64,000 bases of DNA, taken from positions 620,001 through 684,000 of the forward strand of contig CAWBSR010000015.1 in the NCBI GenBank assembly GCA_963791545.1, given 5' to 3'. This DNA comes from JALYXV01 sp963791545. GTDB taxonomy: Bacteria > Actinomycetota > Acidimicrobiia > Acidimicrobiales > Palsa-688. The notes under the pieces are model-generated. The model saw nothing but the letters and a program-made list of their open reading frames with translations, did no database searches and was not told where the DNA came from. A program made the position numbers and the translations under genes. Positions 16,227-28,691 of the stretch are shown here, piece by piece (position 1 is the stretch's first letter; each line of letters begins with the position of its first letter).

Positions 16227-16246
16227 GTCGCCCTCCCGGGGGCGAC
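16227..16246 (+). promoter_or_regulatory. First hairpin of the rimP leader
   Basis: Perfect arms GTCGCCC and GGGCGAC close a six-base loop. It lies at the predicted 5' end of the transcript and ahead of the terminator-like hairpin. Confidence 0.5.
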
Positions 16247-16260
16247 CCGTGGTGTGTCTG

Positions 16261-16303
16261 GCGTGGGCCTTTCTGCGACGGCAGGGTGCCCACGCTTTTG
16301 TTT
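16261..16303 (+). terminator. Intrinsic-terminator-like hairpin in the rimP leader
   Basis: GCGTGGGC (16261-16268) pairs perfectly with GCCCACGC (16288-16295); an inner CTGC-GACG-GCAG hairpin fills the loop, and TTTTGTTT follows directly. It is the only clear stem plus U-tract I noticed in the window. It lies between the predicted promoter and rimP, so it would attenuate the operon rather than end an upstream one, since the upstream genes converge. Confidence 0.6.
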
Positions 16304-16340
16304 GCACCCGGTTGGTCCTTGACGAGATCTGGAGGTGGTG

Positions 16341-16841
16341 ATGACGAGTCCGGCACATTTGATCGGCGAGTTGGTCGGGCCTCTGGTCGTCGCCGCTGGA
16401 CTCGAGTTGTGGGATGTCGAAGTCAACCCCCGCGCCGTCAGGGTACTGGTCGACCGGCCCGGAGGCGTTGACCTGGAATCGCTGACCACGCTGGCCCGTG
16501 CCGTCTCCGCGGCCCTGGACGGCCGCGACGACCTGTCGCCGGGAAACGACTACCAGTTGGAAGTTTCCAGCCCCGGCGTCGAGAGGACGTTGCGGACGCC
16601 GAGTCACTATCAGCGCTTCGTCGGAACCGAGGTGTCGGTGAAGACCGTGGCGCCTGTCGACGGATCGCGCCGGCTGCAGGGAATCCTGCAGGCCGCCGAC
16701 GCCAGAGGCATCACCATTGGGGTAGCGGAAGGGGCGAGGGACCTCACCTACGAACAGATCCAAAAGGCCCACACGGTTCTCGTCTGGGGTCCCCAGCCCA
16801 AGAATCGGGCCCGCCAATTGACGAAAGACGCAGGACGATGA
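16341..16841 (+). CDS. rimP: Ribosome maturation factor RimP
   Basis: A 166-residue protein; ATG at 16341 is preferred because GGAGG lies five bases upstream, with an in-frame GTG at 16335 too close to it. The N-terminal alpha/beta domain has GLELWDVEVNP and LVDRPGGVDLESLTTLARAVS; YQLEVSSPGVERTL is the family signature, followed by an Sm-like C-terminal barrel. RimP assists 30S assembly. The stop overlaps the nusA ATG (ATGA). Its long structured leader suggests control of the whole translation operon. Confidence 0.95.
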   Translation: MTSPAHLIGELVGPLVVAAGLELWDVEVNPRAVRVLVDRPGGVDLESLTTLARAVSAALDGRDDLSPGNDYQLEVSSPGVERTLRTPSHYQRFVGTEVSVKTVAPVDGSRRLQGILQAADARGITIGVAEGARDLTYEQIQKAHTVLVWGPQPKNRARQLTKDAGR

Positions 16842-18043
16842 AAGACAACTTCGCCTTCCTCGAAGCGCTGCAGCAGATTGCGCGCGACAAAGGTATTTCC
16901 GTCGACGTCCTGCTCGACGCGCTGGCCAACGCCCTGGTGGCGGCCTACAAGCGCACGCCCGGCGCCGCCGAAGAGGCGGTGGTCACCGTGGATCCGGACT
17001 CCGGCGACATCCGGGTCTACGGCCAGGAGCTCGACGAGGACGGCACCGTCGTCCGGGAGTGGGACGACACCCCCAAGGACTTCGGGCGCATCGCCGCCCA
17101 GACCGCCAAGCAGGTCATCCTGCAGCGCATCCGGGAGGCGGAACGGGACCTCAAGTACGAGGAGTACGCGGGCCGAGAAGGTGACATCGTCACCGGGATC
17201 ATCCAGCAGAGCGACAACCGCTACACCCTGCTGGACCTGGGCAAGGTGGAAGCCCTCCTGCCCCAGGCGGAGCAGGTGCCCTACGAGCGCTACGAGCACG
17301 GCGCCCGGCTGAAGGCGTACATCGTCGAGGTCCGCAAGACCACCAAGGGGCCCCAGATCGTGGTCAGTCGGACCCATCCCGGCCTCATCAAGCGGCTGTT
17401 CGAGCTTGAGGTGCCCGAGATCTCCAGTGGGGTGGTGGAGATCAAGGCGGCGGCGCGCGAACCTGGTCACCGCACCAAGATCGCGGTGTGGTCCAATGAC
17501 TCCAACGTGGACCCGGTCGGGGCGTGCGTCGGGGCCCGGGGCGCCCGGGTGCGGATGGTGACCAACGAACTGCGAGGGGAGAAGGTGGACATCGTCCCCT
17601 ACTCCGACGACCCCCGGGAGTTCGTGATGCGCGCCCTCCAACCGGCCAAGGTCAAGGAGGTCCACCTCGACGAGGAGACGGGCACCGCGACGGTTATCGT
17701 GCACGATTTCCAGCTTTCCCTGGCCATCGGCAAGGAAGGGCAGAACGCCCGCCTGGCGGCTCGCCTGACCGGTTGGCGCATCGACATCAAAAGTGAGTCC
17801 CAGCTCGCCGACGAAGAGGCCTACGCCAACCAGGAATGGGCGGAGGGCGAATGGGTCCAAAACGAAGCGGGCGACATGGTCTGGCAATCGGCTGAGGGCG
17901 GCGAAGCCGTCTCCGCCGACGCCTGGGCCGATGGTGCCGGCAACGGCGACGAGGCAGCGGCCGCGGAACCGGCCACCGCCGAGGCGGCGCCCTCGGCGTC
18001 GGTGACCGAGGGTTCCGGCCCGGCTGGGGAGGCGACACCGTAG
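16838..18043 (+). CDS. nusA: Transcription termination/antitermination factor NusA
   Basis: A 401-residue NusA: N-terminal RNA polymerase-binding domain (residues 1-105), S1 domain (EGDIVTGIIQQ, about 108-180), and two KH domains with GACVGARGARV near 226 and AIGKEGQNARLA near 298. The C-terminal ~65 residues are acidic and Ala-rich, as in other actinobacteria, without the repeats of E. coli. NusA stimulates pausing and hairpin termination, so it could act back on the leader terminator before rimP. ATG overlaps the rimP stop. Confidence 0.97.
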   Translation: MKDNFAFLEALQQIARDKGISVDVLLDALANALVAAYKRTPGAAEEAVVTVDPDSGDIRVYGQELDEDGTVVREWDDTPKDFGRIAAQTAKQVILQRIREAERDLKYEEYAGREGDIVTGIIQQSDNRYTLLDLGKVEALLPQAEQVPYERYEHGARLKAYIVEVRKTTKGPQIVVSRTHPGLIKRLFELEVPEISSGVVEIKAAAREPGHRTKIAVWSNDSNVDPVGACVGARGARVRMVTNELRGEKVDIVPYSDDPREFVMRALQPAKVKEVHLDEETGTATVIVHDFQLSLAIGKEGQNARLAARLTGWRIDIKSESQLADEEAYANQEWAEGEWVQNEAGDMVWQSAEGGEAVSADAWADGAGNGDEAAAAEPATAEAAPSASVTEGSGPAGEATP

Positions 18044-18060
18044 CGCCGGGGCCGGTTCCG

Positions 18061-18369
18061 GTGCGGACGTGCATTGGCTGCCGGTCTGCGGCACCATGGA
18101 CCGACCGGGTGCGAGTGGTCCGCGACCCCGGTGGCACCCTGCGCCTGGACCGCTCGGCACCGGGGCGGGGGGCGTGGTTGTGCGCCGGCCGGCTGCCGGG
18201 GTCACCGTCTGAGGCTTGTCTCGATCAGGCGGCTCACCGCCAGGCATTCGGTCGGGCCTTCCGGGCGCCGGTGACCGCGGAAGCCGTAGATGTGCTTCGT
18301 AGGACCACGCAAGAACGTGCGAGGATAGAGATAGGCGCCGCCGTCGGCGGCGCCGCAAGAAGGGATTGA
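18061..18369 (+). CDS. ylxR: YlxR (DUF448) RNA-binding protein
   Basis: A 102-residue protein starting at GTG 18061. RTCIGCR at residues 2-8 and the GRGAWLC block near residue 38 are the family marks; the usual pair of cysteines is present. YlxR sits between nusA and infB in most Gram-positive genomes and affects RNase P activity in B. subtilis. The short overlap-free spacing (17 bases after nusA, 8 before infB) places it in the same operon. Confidence 0.9.
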   Translation: MRTCIGCRSAAPWTDRVRVVRDPGGTLRLDRSAPGRGAWLCAGRLPGSPSEACLDQAAHRQAFGRAFRAPVTAEAVDVLRRTTQERARIEIGAAVGGAARRD

Positions 18370-18377
18370 CGTAGGAC

Positions 18378-21551
<3,174 letters not shown>

Positions 21552-21564
21552 CTCCCCCGCTCCC

Positions 21565-21855
21565 GTGCACGCCGCCGCGGTCCACTTCGACCTCCATCTT
21601 CCAGAAGCCCATTCGCTGAAGGACAAACGTGCCATCCTGCGACCCATCCTCGAGGGCTGCCGCCGCCGCTACCAGGTGGCGGCCGCCGAAGTCGACCATC
21701 AAGAGGCTTGGCAGCGGGCCGGTCTGGGCGTGAGCGTGGTTTCAGGGACGGCCGGGCACGCAGCTGACATCTTGGACAAGGTGGAGCGGTTCGTGTGGTC
21801 GTTCCCCGAGGTCGAGGTGCTCGGCGCCGACCGCCGCTGGCTGGAGGACGGGTGA
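21565..21855 (+). CDS. ylxP: DUF503 (YlxP-like) protein
   Basis: A 96-residue protein; GTG at 21565 gives MHAAAVHFDLHLPEAHSLKDK, the normal DUF503 start, whereas the frame remains open upstream inside infB. Further signatures are AAAEVDHQEAWQRAGLGVSVVSG and the aromatic-rich end. Found in the infB-rbfA gap of many Gram-positive bacteria, with a ribosome-assembly role suspected. The stop overlaps the rbfA start (TGATG). Confidence 0.9.
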   Translation: MHAAAVHFDLHLPEAHSLKDKRAILRPILEGCRRRYQVAAAEVDHQEAWQRAGLGVSVVSGTAGHAADILDKVERFVWSFPEVEVLGADRRWLEDG

Positions 21856-22268
21856 TGGCCAAACCGGCACGCCGCCGGCGGGCTCCAGTTGACCGGCGCC
21901 TTCCCGCGGGCACGGTCCGCCAATACCCGCGCGCGGCGAGGGTCAACGAGGTCCTGCGGGAGGTGCTGGCCGAGGCCATCGAGCGGCTGGCCGATCACGA
22001 CGAACGCTTCGCCTTGCTGACTGTCACCGCGGTCACCTCGGATCCCGACCAGCGCCATGCCACCGTGATGTTCGCCTCCTTGAGCGAGGAAGCCAGGACC
22101 GCGCTGTCCGAGGTGCGGCTCCGTCTGCAAGCCCAGATCGCGGCCCAGGTGCGACTCAAGCGCACCCCTCAACTGGCTTTCACGACCGATCCTGCGGTAG
22201 CAACGGGAGCGCGGATCGAGGAGATCCTCCGCCACATCCGTGCCGAGGGGGCCCAGGATGAGCAGTAG
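21855..22268 (+). CDS. rbfA: Ribosome-binding factor A
   Basis: A 137-residue protein from ATG 21855, preceded by GGAGG. A basic ~20-residue N-terminus leads into the KH-like RbfA fold (RVNEVLREVLAEAIERL, VTAVTSDPDQRHATVMF, VRLKRTPQLAFTTD, RIEEILRHIR). RbfA binds immature 30S subunits in the cold-shock response. Its last four codons overlap the start of the nrnA gene by eleven bases. Confidence 0.95.
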   Translation: MAKPARRRRAPVDRRLPAGTVRQYPRAARVNEVLREVLAEAIERLADHDERFALLTVTAVTSDPDQRHATVMFASLSEEARTALSEVRLRLQAQIAAQVRLKRTPQLAFTTDPAVATGARIEEILRHIRAEGAQDEQ

Positions 22269-23253
22269 CCAGACCGACGTGGACACCGCCCTGGCCGAGG
22301 CGGCGGCCATGATCGCGTGCGCCGGGCACCTGGCATTGGCCTGCCACGTGGCCCCCGATGGGGATGCCCTGGGCAGCATGCTGGCCCTGCACCACCTGGC
22401 GCTGGCCAACGGCGTGGCCTCGGTCGCATCGTTCCCGGAGCCGTTTGTGGTGGCGCCCCACTACCAGTTCCTGCCCGGCCTCGACCTGGTGTCCAAACCG
22501 GGCGACTTTCCCGTCGAGCCCGACCTGATGGTCACCTTCGACTGCGGGTCGACGGGGCGCCTGGCGGAGCTGGGGCCCATTGCCACCTGGGCGCGGGGGG
22601 TGGGGCGCCTGATCGTCCTCGACCACCACGCCTCCAACGACCACTACGGCTCGACCAACGTCATCGATTCCGGGGCCGCCGCCACCGCCGTGATCGTGCG
22701 CCGGCTGGCCGCGGAGCTGGGATGGCCCCTCAACCGCGAGGCGGCCATCTGCCTGTACACCGGCCTGGTCACCGACACCGGCCGGTTCCAGTACAGCAAC
22801 ACCACGCCCGATGTCTTCACCCTGGCCCATGAGCTGGCCACCTTCGACTTGCCCATCTGCGACATGTCCCGCCAGCTGTTCGAGGAACATCGCTTCGCCT
22901 ACCTGAAGCTGGTGGCGACCTGCCTGGAGCGGGCCCAGCTCGACGCCGACCTGCACTTCGTCGCCACCTGGATCACCGAGGAGGACCTGCGCCGCTTCGA
23001 CGTCTCCATCGACGAAACCGAGGGCATGATCGACCTGATCCGCCGGGCCGAGGAAGCCGAGGTGTCCTGCGTCCTCAAGGAGTCGCCCGAAGGTATCCGG
23101 GTATCACTCCGGGCGGTGCGGGAGACCGACGTGGGCGCCATCGCCACCCGCCTGGGCGGGGGTGGCCACCGCTACGCGGCCGGTTTCACCCGATCGGGCA
23201 CAGTCGCCGAGGTCCTGGCCGACATCCGCGCCGCCCTCGTCACCGGTGGCTGA
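22258..23253 (+). CDS. nrnA: NrnA-type DHH/DHHA1 phosphoesterase
   Basis: About 331 residues from ATG 22258, with GAGGGGG upstream; GTG at 22240 is an alternative. DHH-domain motifs are visible: HVAPDGDALGS (metal site), TFDCGS, the DHH triad in VLDHHASND, and YTGLVTDTGRFQY. The DHHA1 domain ends with GGGGHRYAAGF. NrnA degrades nanoRNA and 3'-phosphoadenosine 5'-phosphate; some relatives cleave c-di-AMP products. The gene lies between rbfA and truB, as in mycobacteria. The stop overlaps truB by eight bases. Confidence 0.93.
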   Translation: MSSSQTDVDTALAEAAAMIACAGHLALACHVAPDGDALGSMLALHHLALANGVASVASFPEPFVVAPHYQFLPGLDLVSKPGDFPVEPDLMVTFDCGSTGRLAELGPIATWARGVGRLIVLDHHASNDHYGSTNVIDSGAAATAVIVRRLAAELGWPLNREAAICLYTGLVTDTGRFQYSNTTPDVFTLAHELATFDLPICDMSRQLFEEHRFAYLKLVATCLERAQLDADLHFVATWITEEDLRRFDVSIDETEGMIDLIRRAEEAEVSCVLKESPEGIRVSLRAVRETDVGAIATRLGGGGHRYAAGFTRSGTVAEVLADIRAALVTGG

Positions 23254-24172
23254 GCGGTCGCCGGTCGCCGCTACCTTTGGCGGCCTGGTGGTGATCGACA
23301 AGCCGGCCGGCTGGACCAGCCACGACGTGGTGGCCCGATGCCGCAAGGTGTTCGGGCTGCGCAAGGTTGGTCACGCGGGCACCCTCGACCCCGACGCCAC
23401 CGGCGTGTTGCTGGTCGGCCTGGGGACCGTGACCCGCCTGCTGCGCTTCCTCTCCGGGCTGCCCAAGTCGTACCGGGCCGACATGGTGCTCGGGGTGGCC
23501 ACCAGCACCCTGGACGCCAGCGGCGAGGTGACCGGGACCTGGGACATGAGCACCGTCACCCTGGCCCAGGCCCGCCAGGCGGCCCAGGCGTTCACCGGGA
23601 CCATCGCCCAGATCCCACCCATGGTGTCCGCGATCCACGTGGGGGGCCGCCGCCTCCACGAGCTGGCCCGCCAGGGTATCCAGGTGGAACGGGCGCCGCG
23701 GATGGTGACGGTCACCCGTTTCGCCCTCGACGGCCCGGTGGCGCCGGGGCCGGTGTTCGAAGCAGCCGTCGAGTGTTCGACCGGGACCTACATCCGCAGC
23801 CTGGCCGCCGACCTCGGAGCCGCCCTCGGTGGCGGCGGCCACCTCCGCAACCTCCGTCGGACGTCGGTCGGCCCCTACACCCTGGCCGACGCGGTGCTCC
23901 TCGACGAGGTCTCCCTGGCCGCGGTACGGCCCCCTATCGACGCCCTGCCCGGCATGGACTCGGTCCTGGCCGGCGACGACCTGGCGATCTCGGTGGGCCA
24001 CGGGAAGGTGCTGGCGCCGGCCGAGCTCGGGGTGACCGGCCCCGGGCCGTGGGCGGTCGTGGACGGGCGCGGTGGCCTGCTGGCGGTTTACGAGGCGTGC
24101 CCCGACGGCAGGGTCAAACCGGCCGTGGTGCTCGTCGCCGGCGAACGCGTCGACCAGCCCGCACCCCGGTAG
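23246..24172 (+). CDS. truB: tRNA pseudouridine(55) synthase TruB
   Basis: About 308 residues from GTG 23246, inside the nrnA stop; the longer frame upstream is not TruB-like. Key motifs: GLVVIDKPAGWTSHDVV, GHAGTLDPDATGVL with the catalytic Asp, SYRADMVLGVATSTLD, and GTYIRSLAADLG. It makes pseudouridine 55 in the tRNA T-loop. The C-terminal ~60 residues correspond to the PUA-like region. The TAG stop doubles as the start of the ribF -10 box. Confidence 0.95.
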   Translation: MAERSPVAATFGGLVVIDKPAGWTSHDVVARCRKVFGLRKVGHAGTLDPDATGVLLVGLGTVTRLLRFLSGLPKSYRADMVLGVATSTLDASGEVTGTWDMSTVTLAQARQAAQAFTGTIAQIPPMVSAIHVGGRRLHELARQGIQVERAPRMVTVTRFALDGPVAPGPVFEAAVECSTGTYIRSLAADLGAALGGGGHLRNLRRTSVGPYTLADAVLLDEVSLAAVRPPIDALPGMDSVLAGDDLAISVGHGKVLAPAELGVTGPGPWAVVDGRGGLLAVYEACPDGRVKPAVVLVAGERVDQPAPR

Positions 24173-24175
24173 CCT
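24170..24175 (+). promoter_or_regulatory. Putative -10 element (TAGCCT) for leaderless ribF mRNA
   Basis: TAGCCT begins with the truB stop codon and is seven bases before the ribF ATG, which has no Shine-Dalgarno sequence. ribF may therefore have its own start besides operon readthrough. Confidence 0.4.
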
Positions 24176-24182
24176 CGCCCCG

Positions 24183-25121
24183 ATGGAGGTCCTCGACGAC
24201 GGCGAACGGGGCTGGGGCGCCGCGTCGGTGGTGACCATCGGCGCCTATGACGGCGTCCACCTGGGCCATCAGCACGTCATCCGCCAGGTCCGGGCCATGG
24301 CCGCCGACCGGGGGGCGGCGTCGGCCGTGGTCACCTTCGACCGCCACCCGGCCACGGTAGTGCGGCCCGAGTCGGCGCCCAAGCTGCTGACCGACCTCGA
24401 CCAGAAGGTTGAGTTGCTGGCCGCGGCCGGCGTGGACGCCTGCCTGGTCATCCGTTTCGACCAGGCCCGTTCGGAGGAGACGGCGGAGGACTTCGTCACC
24501 ACCGTCCTGGCGGGCCAGCTCCACGCCCGGGCGGTTGTGGTCGGCCGGGACTTCCATTTCGGGCACGGCCGCCGGGGGGATGTGGCGCTGCTGCAGCGCA
24601 TGGGCCGGGACATGGGCTTCGACGTCTCCGGGGTCGATTTGGTCGGGCAGGAGGGTGACGGGGGCGCCCCTGTTTCCTCCACCTTGATCCGCAGGGCGCT
24701 CGCGGAGGGGCGGCCGGAGCTGGCGGCGTCCATGCTGGGACGCGACCACGAGGTCCGGGGCCCGGTACGCCGGGGTGACCGCCGGGGTCGCGAGCTCGGG
24801 TTCCCGACCGCCAATGTGGCCGTGCCCCCCGACATCTGCCTCCCCGCCGAGGGCATTTACGCCGGTTGGTACGAGCTCCCGAGCGGCGAGACCCGGCCCG
24901 CCGCCCTTTCGCTGGGCAAGCGGCCCACCTTCTACGACGGCCACGCCCCGACGGTCCTGGAGGCGTACCTGCTGGACTTCGACGGTGACCTGTACGACCA
25001 GCCCGCCAAAGTGCGTTTCCACCGCCGCATCCGCGACGACGTGCGCTTCGAGTCGATTGCGGAACTGGTGGACCAGATGGCCCGCGATGTCGCCGCCACC
25101 CGCCAAGCCTTGTCAACTTGA
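24183..25121 (+). CDS. ribF: Bifunctional riboflavin kinase/FAD synthetase
   Basis: A 312-residue RibF. The N-terminal nucleotidyltransferase domain has IGAYDGVHLGHQHVI, FDRHPATVV and VVGRDFHFGHGRRGD; after SSTLIRRAL the flavokinase domain follows with GDRRGRELGFPTANV (the PTAN motif), GIYAGWY and EAYLLDFDGDLY. It converts riboflavin to FMN and then FAD. ATG 24183 is chosen over the open upstream frame because it gives the normal N-terminus. The usual neighbours truB and rpsO are present, but arfB is inserted on the other strand. Confidence 0.95.
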   Translation: MEVLDDGERGWGAASVVTIGAYDGVHLGHQHVIRQVRAMAADRGAASAVVTFDRHPATVVRPESAPKLLTDLDQKVELLAAAGVDACLVIRFDQARSEETAEDFVTTVLAGQLHARAVVVGRDFHFGHGRRGDVALLQRMGRDMGFDVSGVDLVGQEGDGGAPVSSTLIRRALAEGRPELAASMLGRDHEVRGPVRRGDRRGRELGFPTANVAVPPDICLPAEGIYAGWYELPSGETRPAALSLGKRPTFYDGHAPTVLEAYLLDFDGDLYDQPAKVRFHRRIRDDVRFESIAELVDQMARDVAATRQALST

Positions 25122-25136
25122 CCGGCGGTCGAGGGG

Positions 25137-25589
25137 CTACTCGTCGGCGGCACTACGCCCCGTCGCCCGGTCGCGCTTGCGCTGCGCCTGGCGGCGTTTT
25201 TCCCCCATCCGCCTTTCCACCGACGCTCTGGTCGGGCGGGTCGGGCGGCGGGATCGTTGGATTTTCAAGGCGGCGTTGAGGCGCTCGGCCAGGCGGGCCA
25301 GGGCCAAATCCCGGTTGCGCGCCTGGGAGCGCTCGTCGCTGGCGACCACCCGGACCACGGGCCCGAGCCGGTCCAGCAGCCGCTCCCGCTGGCGGGGCCC
25401 AAGCGATGGCGAGGCGGCCACGTCGAAGCGCAGCTCGACTTTGGTGTTCGACGTGTTGGCGTGCTGGCCCCCCGGTCCCCCCGAGGCGGTGAACCGCCAC
25501 TCCATCTCCTCGAGGGGGATGGCCAGCGACGGGCTCACCTGCAAGATGTCGCCGGCCACACCGGTCAAGGTACCGGCTGCTGCTACCAT
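25137..25589 (-). CDS. arfB: ArfB/YaeJ-type peptidyl-tRNA hydrolase
   Basis: About 150 residues from ATG 25589 (longer frames would run into rpsO). The release-factor domain has the GGQ loop (TASGGPGGQHANTSNTKVEL in part), and the last ~45 residues are basic (KRRQAQRKRDRATGR), the tail that ArfB inserts into the empty mRNA channel of stalled ribosomes. Length is close to E. coli ArfB (140). It rescues ribosomes without a stop codon. The gene is convergent with ribF and divergent from rpsO, with its start codon inside the rpsO -10 box candidate. Confidence 0.88.
   Translation of the reverse strand: MVAAAGTLTGVAGDILQVSPSLAIPLEEMEWRFTASGGPGGQHANTSNTKVELRFDVAASPSLGPRQRERLLDRLGPVVRVVASDERSQARNRDLALARLAERLNAALKIQRSRRPTRPTRASVERRMGEKRRQAQRKRDRATGRSAADE
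25584..25589 (+). promoter_or_regulatory. Putative rpsO -10 element (TACCAT)
   Basis: TACCAT lies 58 bases before the rpsO ATG and overlaps the arfB start codon on the other strand. A -35 is not clear. Confidence 0.35.
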
Positions 25590-25647
25590 GAATGCCGCGC
25601 ATGGGCGTCCGTCCGAGCGCGTCCGACCTACAAGGAATCCCTGCTGC

Positions 25648-25905
25648 ATGCCTGACAAAGCTGCCACGATCGCCACCTACCGCCTCCATCCGACCGATAC
25701 CGGTTCCCCGGAGGTCCAAGTGGCGATTCTCAGCGAGCGCATCGCCCATCTCACCGAGCACCTCAAGGTGCAAAAGGGCGACCATCACACCCGACGTGGG
25801 TTGATGAAACTGATCGGTCGTCGCCGACGGCTCTTGGACTATGTCCGGGCCAATGACGTCGAGCGCTACCGAGAGCTGATAGCCAAGCTCGGCTTGCGGC
25901 GCTAG
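25648..25905 (+). CDS. rpsO: 30S ribosomal protein S15
   Basis: An 85-residue S15 (usual 88-89) starting at ATG 25648. The family core TDTGSPEVQVAILSERI, LTEHLKVQKGDHHTRRGL and RRRRLLDYV is intact. S15 is a primary 16S rRNA binder and bridges subunits. AAGGA lies about eleven bases upstream. The rpsO-pnp order is near universal and both genes are often co-regulated. Confidence 0.97.
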   Translation: MPDKAATIATYRLHPTDTGSPEVQVAILSERIAHLTEHLKVQKGDHHTRRGLMKLIGRRRRLLDYVRANDVERYRELIAKLGLRR

Positions 25906-26117
25906 TTGGCCCGGGCCGGCCCCGCGGCCGCCCGTTTCGCGTTACCGGTACCACCAGCACCACCAAGCAGTAATCCAGCGGCCCTTGCGGTCAGCTGCCA
26001 GTCGAAGACCACCGAGCCAGATGTGGAATTTCCGTCCGGTGGTCGCCGACTGGGAACTGGCCCTCGCCGCTCCAACCCAGATGGCCCGCGGGTGCGGGTC
26101 ACGAAAGGAGCGTTCCC

Positions 26118-28675
26118 ATGGGGGATGCCAGCTTTTCCGTTTCCGGCCCCATCACCGGGTCCGACCGGACTCTCAGTTTTGAGACCGGTGTCCTGGCCCA
26201 GCAGTCACAGGGCGCCGTCGTGGCCAAGATCGGCGACACCGTCGTCCTGGCCACTGCCAATGCCGCCAAGGACGTCCGGGAGGGGATCGATTTCTTCCCC
26301 CTCACCGTCGACGTCGAGGAGCGGATGTATGCGGCCGGGAAGATCCCCGGGTCGTTCTTCCGCCGCGAGGGCCGGCCGACCGACCAGGCCATCCTCACCG
26401 CCCGTCTCATCGACCGCCCGCTGCGGCCGTCGTTCAAGGACGGCTACCGCAACGAGACCCAGGTCGTGGCCACCATCCTCGGCGCCGACCAGGAGAATCC
26501 CCACGACGTGCTGGCCATCAATGCCGCCAGCGCGGCCCTGATGCTCTCCGGCATCCCCTTCGAGGGGCCGCTGGGCGCGGTGCGCATCGCCTACACCACT
26601 GACGGCGAGTGGATCGCCCACCCCACCTACCATCAGGGTGACGCCTCGACCTTCGAACTGGTCGTGGCGGGGCGCCAGCTGTCGCTCGACGGTGGTGGCG
26701 ACGACGGCGGCGACGTGGCCATCATGATGGTCGAGGCCAGCGGCACCGAGAAGGCGTGGACGTATTACGAGGACGGGGCGCCGTATGTGACCGAGGAGAT
26801 CATCGCCGACGGTCTCGAGGCGGCCAAGACCTGGATCCGGGAGTCGATCCAGCTGCAACGGGAGCTGGTAGCGGCGGCGGGCGTCCACTCGCCGATCCCC
26901 TACGTGCCGCAGTTCGACTACGGAGACGACGTGATGGCCCGGGTGGCGGCGGTCGGGACCGATCAGATCGCCAAGATCACGACCATCACCCAGAAGGCGG
27001 AGCGCAACGACGCCACCGATGCCGCCACGCGGGAGATCGTGGCCGCGGTAGCCGAGGAGTTCCCGGGCCGGGAGCGGGAGATCAAGGCCGCGGTGCGGTC
27101 GCTGACCAAGAAGCTGGTGCGCCAGCGGATCGTGGAAGAGGGCGTCCGTATGGACGGCCGGGGGCCGAGCGATCTGCGCCCGGTGACGTCATCGGTTGGG
27201 GTCATTCCCACCGCCCACGGTTCCGGCCTGTTCCAGCGGGGTGAGACCCAGGTGCTCAACGTGACCACGCTGGGCATGCCCCGCATGGACCAGCTCCTCG
27301 ACACCATCGGGATCGACGAGAAGAAGCGTTACATGCACCACTACAACATGCCCCCTTACGCCAACGGCGAGGTGGGTCGGGTGGGCAGCCCCAAGCGCCG
27401 GGAGATCGGCCACGGGTTGCTGGCCGAGCGGGCCCTGCTGCCGGTGGTGCCGCCGATCGAGGAGTTCCCCTACGCCCTGCGCCTGGTGTCGGATGTGCTG
27501 AGCTCCAACGGCTCCACGTCGATGGCCTCGGTGTGCGGCTCGACGCTGTCGCTGATGGATGCCGGCGTGCCCATCAAGGCCCCGGTGGCGGGCATCGCCA
27601 TGGGCCTGGTCCACGTGGACGGCAAGTACACGACCTTGACCGACATCCTCGGGGCCGAGGACGCCTTCGGTGATATGGACTTCAAGGTGGCGGGGACGGC
27701 GGAGTTCGTCACCGCCCTGCAGTTGGACACCAAGATCGACGGGTTGCCGGCCGACGTGCTCGGCGCTGCCCTGCGCCAGGCCCGCGACGCCCGGCTGAAG
27801 ATCCTCGAGGTCATGCACGACGCCATTGCCTCGCCGCGGCCGTCGGTGCGGGACACGGCGCCCAAGATCGTGAGCCTGGAGATCCCGATCGACAAGATCG
27901 GCGAGGTCATCGGGCCCAAGGGCAAGGTCATCAACGCCCTCCAGGCCGAGACCGGGACCGACATCGCGGTCGACGACGACGGCCAGGTCGGCACGGTCAC
28001 CATTGCCGCTCGGGACGGCGCTGCGGTCGAAGAGGCCCGCCGGCGCATCGAGCTGATCATGGACCCGCCCAAAGCCGAGATCGGGGCGATCTATGGCGGC
28101 AAGGTGGTCAACATCACCAAGTTCGGGGCGTTCGTCAACATCCTGCCGGGCCGCGACGGCCTGCTCCACATCTCCAAGCTGGGCCGGGGCAAGCGCATCG
28201 ACCGGGTCGAGGACGTGGTCGACCTGGGCGACGAGATCAGCGTCCGGGTCGACGACATCGATCCCCAGGGCAAGGTGTCGCTCAGCGTGGTCGGAGAGGA
28301 AGGGGCCGAGGGTCCGTCCTCGGGGTCGGGTTCTGAGCGCTCGGGCGGCTACGGCGGCCGCGGTGAGCGCTCGGGTGAACGGTCGGGCTCGGGCTCGGGC
28401 GACCGGGGCGGGTCCGAACGGTCCGGTGGCCGGGGCAACTTTGCCAGCCACGATCGGCCCGCGCCCCGCGCCGACTCCCCTTCTGGTGGCGCCGGCAACG
28501 GTGGACTGGCGGCGAGTCGTCTGATGCGCCCGCCGTTTCCTTCGAGGACTCGTGGGAAGAGGAGGCCCGGACCACCTTCGGTGACCTCGGGCCGGCCACG
28601 GCCGGCGCGGCCTCCGACGGCGACCGGGACCGCGATCGCGAGACGCCCCGGCGCAACCCCCGCCGCCGCCGGTAA
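26118..28675 (+). CDS. pnp: Polynucleotide phosphorylase, C-terminal tail reached only by a frameshift
   Basis: ATG 26118 follows AAAGGAG. Two RNase PH domains (DFFPLTVDVEERMYAAGKI; GVRMDGRGPSDLRP from about 340), a KH domain near 583 (IDKIGEVIGPKGKVINAL) and an S1 domain near 656 (GKVVNITKFGAFVNI) are complete. PNPase degrades RNA 3'-5' with phosphate. After an SG/ER-rich linker the frame continues without stop into the M16 gene. In the -1 frame, however, the DNA from about 28505 reads GESSDAPAVSFEDSW then EEEARTTFGDLGPATAG and a basic end, stopping at TAA 28673-28675. This looks like the authentic tail, so one base is probably missing near 28505. Total 2558 bases is one short of a multiple of three. 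Confidence 0.88.
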
Positions 28676-28691
28676 CGGGCGCCGGGCCGTC

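Noticed and set aside
25906..26117. A small protein in the rpsO-pnp gap
   Set aside because: Frames are short, Arg/Pro-rich and lack ribosome binding sites. I see no gene, tRNA or clear hairpin with U-tract in these 212 bases; they are best read as the pnp leader.
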